A stretch of DNA of 64,000 bases, from contig JAUMIR010000004.1 of NCBI GenBank assembly GCA_030847615.1, forward strand, positions 102,562,001 to 102,626,000, given 5' to 3'. Origin of the DNA: Gambelia wislizenii. Its lineage: Eukaryota; Chordata; Lepidosauria; Squamata; Crotaphytidae. The translations under genes were made by a program, and so were the position numbers. Shown here piece after piece: positions 35,330 to 44,901 of the stretch (the stretch's first letter is position 1; each line of letters begins with the position of its first letter). Under the pieces are notes generated by a model. That model saw only the letters and a list, made by a program, of their open reading frames with translations. It searched no databases and was not told the origin of the DNA.

Positions 35330-38300
35330 GTCTGGGACTCTCTTTCAGCCTTAGGGCCAAATTTACTATCAGAGAAGTTCATAGCTATATTCCAAATATG
35401 AAAAGTGAGTCTAGAAATTCCAGCAGATTTTAGTTTAAATTTGGCACTGCTTAATAGCCATTTCAACTTTTCAAAATAGGGGAAAACTGTATGAAAGCTG
35501 GGAAACCACCAAATGATGGCTATCTGTGGAAGCCCAGAGGGTTTTACTGGGAAACTATGAGAGCTGGAATCAGTCCAAGGGCCTGGAGTTCGCCACTCAT
35601 GTTACAGGACTGCAGCCACACTTTCAAAGGAAAGGGTTTTCAAGACACATTTCTAGGGATTTAGAATGCAATTCTTATTACATTCACAGGGAAGCCCTAT
35701 ACATATTTACACAGAAGTAAGCTGCAATGCTTTCAGTGAGCCTTGTCCCTTCCCAAGTGTGTTCGGGGCAGCAACCTCAAATGAGAGGCAGGTTTCTTCC
35801 AAATGCTGATGAGAGGAAGCTATCCATCCAGAGCTGAATAATGTATGTGAAGTAACGTAAGGTGACTGTACCACCATTCCATGCTCGACACACCAATCTT
35901 CTTTGATTTCCAAAACTAAGCATTGTACGGCCTCATCAGTACCTGTGTAGAAGACTACTAGAGTAAACACCAGTGTTCTCAAGGTAGCACTAGGAAAATA
36001 ATCCTGCTTAAAAATCTACAGAGCAATTGCTGGCAGTCATAGAGTTGACAGTATAGACAAAATAGACCAATGACAGGTTCCAATGACTCATAAGATTCTG
36101 CTTATCAGTTTTTTGTAGTACATATCAAATTGTTTGATTTCTTCCCTTGAAGACAATACTTTTTACACAGGTCCATATTCATGTGAAATTATAAAGCAAG
36201 AACTACTGTATTATCTCTGCCTGATATATTAAGGCCTCATAACAGAGACCAGATGAGCAATAAACTCTGTAAAAAATTAAATCAAAGTGACAGTATGAAA
36301 AAAAAATGCACTCAGAGCCGAAACTAACAGTTTAAATAAAGACTGTGGTTATTAACATCATATGCTGTTATGTTATTCATTTCTTTCATGGAAACTAGCA
36401 GATTTTGTTCTGGCCTTTGGTTTCACAACAAAATGCTTTAACAATCTGCACTACAATACATATATATGGTAACTGCTAATTCTTCAGTACATGGACTGTT
36501 CTTTGGGAAGTCTGCCCACACTTCTATAGCTTTGTTCAAATACTGAACTCTGTCAGATGCACACATGACATCAGTTTTACATTCCACTTAAATTATTCTG
36601 TTACAGTGCAGCAGCAGAAGACAAAATGTCTAATGCCACTTTAAGAACCACTGATTTATTGTGCCAGGATGTCTCTTGAGCAACTCTCCTTTTAAGAGAA
36701 GCTTGCTATGTTTGTTTTACATAAGTTTAAGATTGCAAATCTATATACATTTGCATAAGGGTTAAGCCACTGAATTCAATGGGACTTATTTCAGGGCAGG
36801 GAAACCTGGAGATTGCACAATTAAACTTGCTGCCTAATCCTGTTCATGTTGTTCACTCCAGAAAATTAAATGGGCATTACCATCACTATGACTCCTGAAA
36901 TAATTTTGTTGTTGTTGATCTTAACATGGGGGGGGGGCGGACAGAATACAGTGTTTGAGGAAACCCTTAAAATATCCAATAGCCACAATAATATTTCCAG
37001 TAGTCAAACAATATGTGTTGTTTTTCTGGGCTCAGGCCTTGTTAATATGATTGTTCTAGGTGGGTTCTGCTACCTAGCACTTTCACATTCAACAAACTAT
37101 TGCCTGTATAAAGCCGTCAGTCCACAATAAACCAGTTATACATGCAAAACAACAATACACTTATGTTTTTATTTCAGGGAACAGAGGACTTAAATACAGA
37201 TATGTTGTATTTTTCAAACTTGCCACTGGACTTTGGGAAATACTACATTCTGTGCTCTCAGTCTGAGCCTAATACTTTCTATGCATATACCTGTGATTTT
37301 TCACTTTCCTACTCTGTTGATACATTATGGCTTCTTTAAAAACACACACACACAGAGGGAGAAGGCAATGTTGTTAACTATGAAGAACTGATATAGCTAA
37401 ACCAAGTATTAAGTTACCGTACTTTACAAATTGCCTACACTTAGCAAATAGGATTGGAACTCAGGTCCATCACATTACGTAGCAATTCCACCCTATCCCT
37501 AACCCACAGCACCCCCTAGACTCTGCTTACAGTTACACCCTTTTACTACTTATACTTTGCCCTAAAACAGAACACTTTCATAAAAGTGGAGGACAGGGAG
37601 AAATACAGGTGTTTAAATGAACTGTTTTAACTTTAAACTCTACTTGGAGGTTGGTTCCCCCCCCCTAAGTAGTCCCACCTCCTTCTGCTAGATAAAGCTT
37701 CTTCTCCCTTGTTAACCCAAGTGCTTCAAAAAGTAATTGTTTTTATTTATCAGAAGTATCCAGTTGAGTACACTACCCTTTCATAGTGCATCTGCTGAAG
37801 TTAACAACAAAACAGTGACTTTTAAAACACAAATTAGTGCTTGTGTACCTATCAAAACATTCAGAAACTGTGGTAATTAATTGACTGCTATAGGCAGTGA
37901 TGCTGAAGGACACTGGTTAGCTTACCAAACATGGTAGTTTTCTACCATTAAGAGAAATGAGCATCAGACTGGACATCCTTTAAAGATGCTGGTTCTTGCC
38001 TTGGCATTGATGAGCAACTGATACATAACAGCCATGAAAGATGAACCCCTTTTCACAGAATAAAACTTTTGCACATACAAATGATATTAAAATGCAGCAT
38101 TTGAAGTAGCATGGAGAATATCGACGTTCGATTTCCACAGAAATGTTTTCGCACTTGCCCCCAGAGCAGCCGCCCCAACACTACAAATAAATTACAACAC
38201 CCATCCTTCACCAGCCAGCAGTCAATGTAATGCTGAGTGAGGAAAGTGAGAGTTGTAGTCCAACCCATCTGCAGGGCAGCAGGTTTGAGAAAAGGCTTCA

Positions 38301-39313
38301 GCAGAGCTATTCTACTCTTAAGATGTAATTGCTCTAAGCATACACAAACTGTTATTATATGCACATTAAATTGTGCAAATTGGACAAGAGCAAGCAAATT
38401 ACATATCTCAGGAGAGCCAGATTCTCAACTTGCATAAACTACAATAAAACATATTCCAATTTGTTCCAAGTGAGATTCCCTTTGTACAGTCTGTTGATGT
38501 CCATGGCTAAGATGCTTCTTGTATGACACTTTAAGGGTATCCAAACGCGTGAAGTGTGGGAGAGACAAATAAGTCTTCGAAAACATGTATCCCATACAAC
38601 CACACATCAAGAAAATCAGATGGGGCATTACACCCTGCTGAGTGTGGTAAATTTAGGGCTGCTACTGTTATAATGTGTAAAATAATCCTGCTCATTTCAT
38701 CATCTGTAATACTGCTTTAAAAATCACAAGCACCATCAGTATTTTTTTTAAAAAAATAAATAAATAAGAGTCAGGACATTGGAGAGAACCTCAAAAGGAG
38801 CAATTCTTTTCAACCTTTAGCATTACTGCAGAATTAGGACATCTGAGGAGACAGAATCAGAAGTAATTTTGCTCTTCCCTAGAGTTAGCTATGTCAATAA
38901 ACAATTCAGTATTATATCTTCACTATCAAATTAAGACCACCATATAGGAGCAATGGTATTTGTTTTGGAAAGTTCTTTGGAGAACCAGTAGTCTTAAGAA
39001 ACAATCTTTTCAGACAGAAAAGCACCTTTCTATCCTTGGTGGTTTCCAGGGTTCCTGCAGCAGACAGATGTTTATCAGGGATGCATAGGATTTCCAGACT
39101 TGTCTTAAGGTCTTCATTATGTTAAGCCTTTCTGCCTTATAACCTCAACCTGAATACATGTTTGCCCACCACCTTCTCAGAATACCTTCTGTGTCTGATC
39201 ATGTGGACTGCTGTCAATGAAAACCCATGCCACCATGAAGTAGTTATATCATGCTAGGATTGTCACCTTTTCAATAATAATAATAATAAGTGTGTGTATA
39301 CACTTCTAGTGTA

Positions 39314-39379
39314 TCTCTCAGGAACAGTAGCAGTCAGAAATTAGCAGTTCCTCTCTCAGGAACAGTAGCAGTCAGAAAT
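39314..39379 (+). repeat. Short tandem duplication (38-bp period)
   Basis: TCTCTCAGGAACAGTAGCAG and eight further bases are repeated exactly at 39314-39341 and 39352-39379. Confidence 0.85.
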
Positions 39380-40903
39380 CTCAAAAGCAAATACCTTTTC
39401 AGGCATGGAGAGCCAATTATGCAGGGTCACCCACTGTATTTGTCACACAACTCTTTACAATAAACACAAGGAATCCCTTATTTTACAGTGATAGCCCTGG
39501 AGTAAAAGTGCTTCACACCCCCAACCACAGTTCCCTGCAACTCCACAAGAGAAAATGGCCACTACTGTAACCTCGTTTTCTACTCATCACATCGACAGCT
39601 CAAGAACTTGGGAACAGTTACTATTTCAACATAATTTTCCAGAACCGCCCCCCCCGTCAGCATCTGACTGGGGGTAACTCTGTAGTAGGTTTTTGTTCCC
39701 TAGCTTTAGGTCTCATTTGTCTTTCTCTGCTTATAGACCACACAGAGGCTAAGCGTACCCAAATCCTCCTTTTCCTCCCCCTTTTTTTGTACAGCTCCAT
39801 TTTCATCCCGCAAAATGACCATTGGAAAACCTTTCCCTCCCACAAGGGACCCAACCCTTTAGCTTCACTGCCATTGGGGCTCGCTGAGGTTTTTTCTTTG
39901 AGGCCGTGCGGTAGCTCCCCCTTTTTAAAAAGGCGCCCAAACAACATTCCCTCACGACGACCCTCCCTCCCTCCCTCCCGACAGATAATCTCCATGGGAC
40001 CACCTTTGGGACCCCTTTCTGTCCAGCAGAGGCGCCAAGTGAATAGTAGTAGTACTAGTAGTAGTAGAAAAGGGAGGAGGAAAAAGAAACACGCCTGGCT
40101 TAGTTTCCCCAGTCGCCTCGCGAAGAACTGGATGGGACGTGAGGGGAGATGCTTTGTTTACACACGAAGCTCGCCGGGACATCCATTTTTCTTTGCTTCC
40201 CATACGTTTCTGTGGTTTCGCTGGGTGTTTTCCCACAGGAAAGTGAAAAACAAAAACCAAGCTTCCCCCTTCTCTCCTCCCAAACCATTTTTCTTAAGTA
40301 CTTCACGGTTTTAACAATGCCTCTCTCCCTTCCCTTGGGGGAAGAGCTCGTGTACTGTAGTTTTTTTACACACTGGTGGTACTTTGGGAGGACTTCCTCG
40401 CAAGGACACGGGAGGCTCTGCACCGTCCCATCCCCACAACACAACACTACACACACACAATTCATGAGCATGGCATAACCCATCACGAAAGCAGAATACA
40501 GCCGAAAAGACTGGCGCTTGCCCGCTCGGAGAGAAAGGCATTTTTATTCAACAGTTACTCGAGAAAGTATGAAAACACCCTAGAAAATATTCTTTTTAGA
40601 GAGAAAGAAATGGGGGGGGGGGACACAGACTCGAGAAAGGCCAGCCGTTGTGCTCAGTGGCCAAAGTCTGAGGAAAAGGGAAAGGAAAGCGAGCCGAAGA
40701 TGGAGAAGAAAAAGAGAAGAAGGGAAAAAAAGCGAGTTAGTTTTCGAAGAGTGTGAAAAGACGAGGACGAAAAGTTTGTGCAACGCCGAAATTGTATAGT
40801 GGTTGGTGGTTGTTTTAAAGATCTCCGAAGGAAAGTGTATTAAATCGAAGGAGGAGGAAGGAGAGTTGTTGGCTTTCAAGAGGAGGGAGGAAAAAAATCT
40901 CAC

Positions 40904-41042
40904 CCATGAAGAGGCAGAAGAGGTCAAGGAAAATCAGCAAAGCCTTCTTGCTCTGGCTTTTGCTGGGGTTGTTGTTCAACGCGGGGCTGCCCCCGTTCTT
41001 GGACTCGGGAACGATCGCCTTGTCGTACTTGTAATTCTGCAT
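40904..41042 (-). CDS. PLPP3: PLPP3 coding exon 1 (phospholipid phosphatase 3, N-terminus)
   Basis: Seen: 139 coding nt give 46 codons plus one base. They begin MQNYKYDKAIVPESKNGG, contain a SPALNNNP motif, and end in the start of a hydrophobic segment (ALLIFLDLFCLFM). The exon ends ATG-G followed by GTGAG, a good splice donor at 40899-40903, in phase 1. The ATG is the first in frame after an in-frame TAA near 41.37 kb, and its context GCAGCCATGC is favourable (G at -3). Known: PLPP3 is an integral membrane ecto-enzyme with six membrane spans that removes phosphate from lysophosphatidic acid, phosphatidic acid, sphingosine-1-phosphate and related lipids. The first span and the cytosolic N-terminus come from exon 1. 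The catalytic phosphatase motifs lie in later exons, not in this window. Residues 27-34 (SKSQSKKA) differ from the mammalian version as I remember it, while the rest is almost identical. A processed copy is unlikely because the donor and CpG-rich promoter are present. Confidence 0.93.
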
Positions 41043-41750
41043 GGCTGCGGCGGCTGGGTTGTGGTGATGGTGGTGGTGGTGGGTTGTCGAAAACAGGGGT
41101 CCCTTTCCAAGCGACGGGGCTTCTTCCTCGGGCTGACCGATGAAGGATGGCTCGGGGAAAGAGAGAAGAGAAAACGAGGAGAATCCAGGCGAGGACGGGA
41201 GGCGCTGGCAGCCTCCGCCGGGCTCCTTCTCAGGTCCGGATCTCCGCTGGCAAGAAACGAGGAGGAGAAGGAGGAGGGGGAAAAAGCTGGCTCCTTTAGC
41301 AGGCGCGTTGTTTTGGTGGCTTTGCTGCAAGCCCCTTGGAGTTTTGCAGCAAGCTTTTACTTATTTAATATTAATTTTTTCCTCCAGGTCGCAGGAAATG
41401 GGCGATCTCTCCGCCAACCCTTGTGGACCAAGTCCTTGTTGATGTTTTGTTTTTCCAAACCAAAAAACAAAAAGAAGGGAAAAGCTCCTCTCTTTAATAA
41501 TACAACGAACGGGGGAGGGAGGGGAAAAGTTGGGAAAGTTTTTGCCAGCGTGATCAGGAAGCCGACCAATCCCGGAGAGTCGGGTTTAGCAGCTCCTCCG
41601 CAAGCCAATGAATGGGAGAGGGAGAGCTCAAGCCAAGCCACTCGCCCGCAGCCGCGCTAAACCCCGCCGACGAGAAGCCGCTCAAGCTCCTAGCCGCCGC
41701 TGCGGTGTGTGGGACCCAGCGGCTTTTTCGTCCTGCGCTTTTATGGCCTC
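41043..41750 (-). promoter_or_regulatory. PLPP3: PLPP3 5'UTR and CpG-rich promoter region
   Basis: This block and the adjoining exon are far richer in G+C and CpG than the surrounding DNA. On the minus strand it holds a CAC/CAT-rich run just before the ATG (41050-41085), a possible TATA-like TTAAATAAG near 41.36-41.37 kb, and two CCAAT motifs visible on the plus strand (41566-41570 and 41605-41609, so inverted relative to the gene). The reading frame stays open upstream of the ATG to about 41.36 kb but offers no in-frame ATG, so the extension is treated as 5'UTR. The transcription start cannot be placed from sequence alone; 41.35-41.6 kb is the likely zone. Confidence 0.7.
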
Positions 41751-41899
41751 AGATCCTTTCCCACCCCTCTTGCTCTTACGGGCGATCCAAGGACAACCCC
41801 CTTCCTGAAACTGACATAGACGTAATTAACCCCACATTTTCCCCCCTTTGGGCAAAGGAGGAGAATGCTCCAGAAAACCCGGGTCCAGGAAGCCCCTAG

Positions 41900-43000
41900 C
41901 GTCCTGAAGAGGAAGCACACCCCATATGGTTAATTATTTAATAATAATATGTTTTCCCTAAAAACATAACCAAGCTTGAATAAGTATATATGCAAAGTAT
42001 ATATACCAAAATAATAGTGAGCATCATATTCTCAATTATTCACAAATAAACATAACATCTCTTTTATACCTAACACCTTCCCTTCATTCCCATCCAATCT
42101 TCTCAACCTTTCTCTTTTCATCTTCCTTTCAAATTTCTTCATTTTCATCTTACTCTCTCTTCCACTTACACAAACCCTCTCACTGACTTCTTGTTCCTCT
42201 CCTCTTATCATTCATCCACTGACTTCCTCTCTAATATTGCCTGTCTTTGCTATCTTAGTAATAAATAGTCTTATTCCTTTGATGAAATGTAATTTGACTT
42301 TTTCTACTAATAAATGTTTTAGTTATGCCTAATGCCAAACTTTACACCTTCAGCAACCATTATTAAGTTCCCTTTTTTACAGTACATATTTTCCATGTTT
42401 ATATGTAGTATTTAAAACCTCTTTCTTTTGTAATGTCCAACCCCATCTTTTTTGTTGTTGTTTAGGTGGACTTTGCTTTTGGTTTTTTCTTGTCCTAGTT
42501 GGTAGGAAAGCTGATTTACTTACTTACTTATTACTAAATGCAAAAACTGAGGAAATAACTTTTACAAGATCTGATGTAAAGTCTTTATGAATAGATTTCC
42601 CACCAACCAGGGCCATCAAAGTCTTCTACCAATTAAAACACCAATTACAAAATTGCAGTAGAATGCAAAGGGAAAGGAATGAGCCTTTAAAACTGGGGGT
42701 GGGCAACTCTGGTGGGTAATTTTCTGCCCCTTAAATCCTCCGTGGGCCCCACAGCCAAAAATGCACCCCACAAAATCAGGGGAAGGAGATTGTGGTTTAA
42801 GTCCATTTCTTCTTTTGAAGATGGGCATTTGTGTGTGTGTGCTGAACCATGCAAGGGGCCCTGCATCCTAATTAAAAGATTAATTGCCATTCCTAGAAGC
42901 ATTTTCCAGAAGAAAAGTCCACCTGAGTCTTGAGGTGTTGGGGTATAAAATAGGCTTAAGAGCCCCATGCAGCCTCAAGGTTGCCCTTCCCCTGCCTGTT
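41900..43000. other. No gene seen; AT-rich, pyrimidine-rich upstream DNA
   Basis: Upstream of the PLPP3 CpG-rich block. 42.06-42.3 kb is strikingly C/T-rich on the plus strand, possibly an old LINE remnant. Nothing codes. Confidence 0.5.
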
Positions 43001-43035
43001 CTTCCAGGAGTGGCACTTCACCCTAGGACACATAG

Positions 43036-43364
43036 GAGATTTTCAGACAGGCAAAAATCGCTCTTTGCCACGCGAGCAGCCTCCCGAAACTGCTGCGCGG
43101 CAAGGGTCTTCTTCGGACGACGCTGTGCCTCTGGCGAAACCGTCCGTGTCACTTCCGTGAAGCTTGGGACGGCTCCGCGTCATATTTCAATCACGGGCAG
43201 CCTCCGTGCTTGAAATATGACGCGGAGCCGTCCCAAGCTTCACGGAAGTGACACGGACGGTTTCGCCAGAGGCACAGCGTCGTCCGAAGAAGACCCTTGC
43301 CGCGCAGCAGTTTCGGGAGGCTGCTCGCGCGGCAAAGAGCGATTTTTGCCTGTCTGAAAATCTC
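43036..43364. repeat. Near-perfect 329-bp palindrome (GC/CpG-rich)
   Basis: Left arm 43036-43190 and right arm 43210-43364 are reverse complements with almost no mismatch (one seen, in GCCACGCGAGC versus GCGCGCGAGC-type pairing). The centre has a small CACGG/CCGTG stem. CpG is dense. Probably a foldback/MITE-type element. No clear target duplication was found. Confidence 0.85.
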
Positions 43365-43499
43365 TTGACAGTGTCTCTGTGCATGTCCAGAATGCCTTTG
43401 TCTGATCATTGCAGCCACTCTTCGCACTTCTGGGGTTTAAAAGAAGAAGAAGAAAGAGCTGTAAGAAGGCACTTTTTGAAAGCCAGCATGTTGTAGTGT

Positions 43500-43835
43500 A
43501 GTGGTTCTTAATCTGTGGTCCGGGGACCACCCAGGGGGATGCAGTGTTCTCACAGGGGGTCTACAAAAGCTTGTAGGCTGCTTGGCCCACCTCCTGCCTG
43601 CAGTGCAGCAATGACGAGCCAAGGCAAAGGCTGACTGGGTGACTTGACCTGCATATTGCCAGAAGCAAGAGAAAAGTCTTCCCTTCCCCTCCTTCCCTCT
43701 GAGGGAAGATTTAATGGGTGGTGTAATTCTATTTATTATCATTGTTGTTGTTTTAAATCTTGAGTTAAGTCTCAAGGGCCTGTGGCAACAAAAGATAATT
43801 AAAGGGGGTCCCTGGTTAAGAAAAGGTTAAGAGCC
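43500..43835 (+). repeat. Dispersed hAT-like repeat next to the split SINE
   Basis: GTGGTTCTTAATCTGTGGTC near the left and AGAAAAGGTTAAGAGCCACT at the right are inverse-like ends. The right part matches 104-356. It may be a complete non-autonomous hAT copy. Confidence 0.55.
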
Positions 43836-44005
43836 ACTGGTGTAGTGGGTTGAGGGTTGGACTAAGACTCTGCAAGATAAGAATTCAAAACCCCACTTAA
43901 TCATGGGAGCCCATTGGATAACCTTGGGCAAATCACACTCATCATAAGAGGAAGGCAATGCCAAACCTTTGAATACAGCTTGCCAAGAAAATCCCATGAT
44001 AGGGT
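43830..44005 (+). mobile_element. tRNA-derived SINE, left part (split by copia)
   Basis: It has a tRNA-like head (GTGTAGTGGGTTGAGGGTTGG), the body block with TTGGGCAAATCACACTC, GGAAGGCAATGCCAAA and GCCAAGAAAATCCCATGAT, then stops at the copia insertion. The remainder resumes at 49577 with GGGTCACCATAAGTCAG. The polymerase III boxes are degenerate. Confidence 0.85.
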
Positions 44006-44250
44006 TGTTAAGGAAAATGCAACATGGGACATACAGTGAAAGAAATAAAATATGTATGTGAAAGTCACAATGACTAAGCAAGAGCAATTATGGGGCTACA
44101 CAGGTGAAACTGCTAATGTAATCTAGAAGGCCTGAGAGCCAAGGACAGAGGTACTGAATGCAGATTGGAAACACCTGAGAATCATTAAGTGTACAAGGTG
44201 AAATGTTGAAATACATGGGTTGGTCTTAGGCATGGGTGGAACTATGTGGA

Positions 44251-44323
44251 CCAATCAGAATGGAAGTACACACCCACTGGGTGGAAACTAATTAGTGGGT
44301 GGTGATAAACAATGGCTATAAAA
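44251..44323 (+). promoter_or_regulatory. Copia LTR core promoter (CCAAT + TATA)
   Basis: CCAATCAG at 44251-44258 is followed 58 bp later by CTATAAAA at 44316-44323. This spacing suits an RNA polymerase II promoter, and transcription would start near 44345-44350. The same motifs recur in the 3' LTR. Confidence 0.6.
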
Positions 44324-44440
44324 TTGCAATGTTTGCCAATGTATTTTTGTGGTTGAGTAGAGGTGGAGTAGTTTGGAGATATTGTGGAGTAGTGAGTAGA
44401 GATTGTGATTTGTTGACCATATAGTATATTTATATAGAAG

Positions 44441-44446
44441 AATAAA
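44441..44446 (+). terminator. Poly(A) signal AATAAA in copia LTR
   Basis: AATAAA lies about 120 bp downstream of the TATA box. In the 3' LTR copy the equivalent signal would end the genomic transcript; in the 5' LTR it must be bypassed or fall close to the cap site. Placement of the R region is inferred. Confidence 0.5.
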
Positions 44447-44684
44447 GTAGGTTTTATATAAAACTACTGAGTTGCCTGAGTGAATCCTGGAGACGTTTTG
44501 GAGACACCTGGAGAAGAGTGAGAAGGCTTGGAGAGTTTGTCAGGATCTTCAGCCTATTCTCTGAAACTCTGCTGCTTTGGAGAAAAGCATTAACCACTGA
44601 TCTAAGCTGGTTGGCTCTGCTGCATAAAAAGGTGGTGAGTTTGAGCCAGAGGTGAAGAGCTACAACTCCCATCATCCCTGACAA

Positions 44685-44699
44685 GGGTTATGGGCCCAG
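44685..44699 (+). promoter_or_regulatory. Primer-binding site matching initiator tRNA-Met anticodon arm
   Basis: GGGTTATGGGCCCAG begins one base after the LTR. It is the exact complement of the anticodon stem-loop of vertebrate initiator tRNA-Met (CTGGGCCCATAACCC, anticodon CAT), as I know that tRNA. Drosophila copia is known to prime from a 5' half-fragment of initiator tRNA-Met cleaved in the anticodon loop, rather than from the tRNA 3' end. The position and sequence here imply the same unusual priming. Confidence 0.85.
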
Positions 44700-44901
44700 T
44701 TACTAGAGCACCCAGCATCCACAGAAGCTGAAAGTTCCAGAGAGTGGAAGAAAGCTTTGTGGACGACAGATCAGAGCAAGTTGTTTGTGCTGCACTGATA
44801 AGCCTCGTGAGTAAATCATTTTGTGTTTTGCTTAAGCCCAGACGGGTTGGCTGTGCATACTCAGAAGGACTGTGTCAAATTGAGTCACTGCACAAATCAA
44901 G
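44700..44901 (+). other. Copia 5' leader
   Basis: About 200 nt lie between the primer-binding site and the gag-pol ATG. This is where RNA packaging and dimer signals would be expected. I see no obvious motif beyond modest purine richness. The ATG at 44902 has A at -3 and G at +4, a good context. Confidence 0.55.

Larger units (their letters stand above)
1..40903 (-). other. PLPP3: Presumed PLPP3 intron 1 (partial, continues past window start)
   Basis: The donor at 40903 opens an intron running toward lower coordinates. I looked on the minus strand for the next exon, expected to encode the first extracellular loop with a PYHRGFYC-type motif, and did not recognise it. The whole stretch therefore reads as intron, filled with interspersed repeats listed separately. 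Unique-looking blocks with no feature I can name are about 15.6-17.3 kb, 22.6-24.5 kb, 28.0-30.2 kb, 32.8-35.1 kb and 35.4-39.2 kb. Conserved enhancers could be present but cannot be seen in one sequence. Confidence 0.6.
44006..44683 (+). repeat. 5' LTR of copia element
   Basis: Starts TGTTAAGG and ends CCTGACA. It repeats without visible difference at 48899-49576. The U3 part probably runs to about 44345, with a CCAAT box and TATA box. R/U5 contain an AATAAA. The last 25 bases (CTACAACTCCCATCATCC region) resemble a motif common in unrelated dispersed repeats of this window. Confidence 0.96.

Noticed and set aside
39657..40756. Several overlapping open frames near 40 kb
   Set aside because: They overlap on both strands with no domain. 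The region lies in presumed intron 1 next to the CpG-rich promoter block.
1..40900. Search for PLPP3 exon 2
   Set aside because: No minus-strand stretch resembling the expected PYHRGFYC-type loop with splice sites was found. Exon 2 probably lies beyond the window, though a diverged exon could be missed by eye.
41040..41330. N-terminal extension of PLPP3 beginning upstream of the conserved ATG
   Set aside because: The upstream start would be TTG, there is no in-frame ATG after the TAA near 41.37 kb, and the conserved protein starts at MQNYKYDK.
43058..43427. Open frame seen identically on both strands at the palindrome
   Set aside because: The identity follows from the palindrome itself. No known domain.
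44454..44684. Minus-strand open frame within the LTRs
   Set aside because: Occurs identically in both LTRs, antisense to the element, with no recognisable domain.
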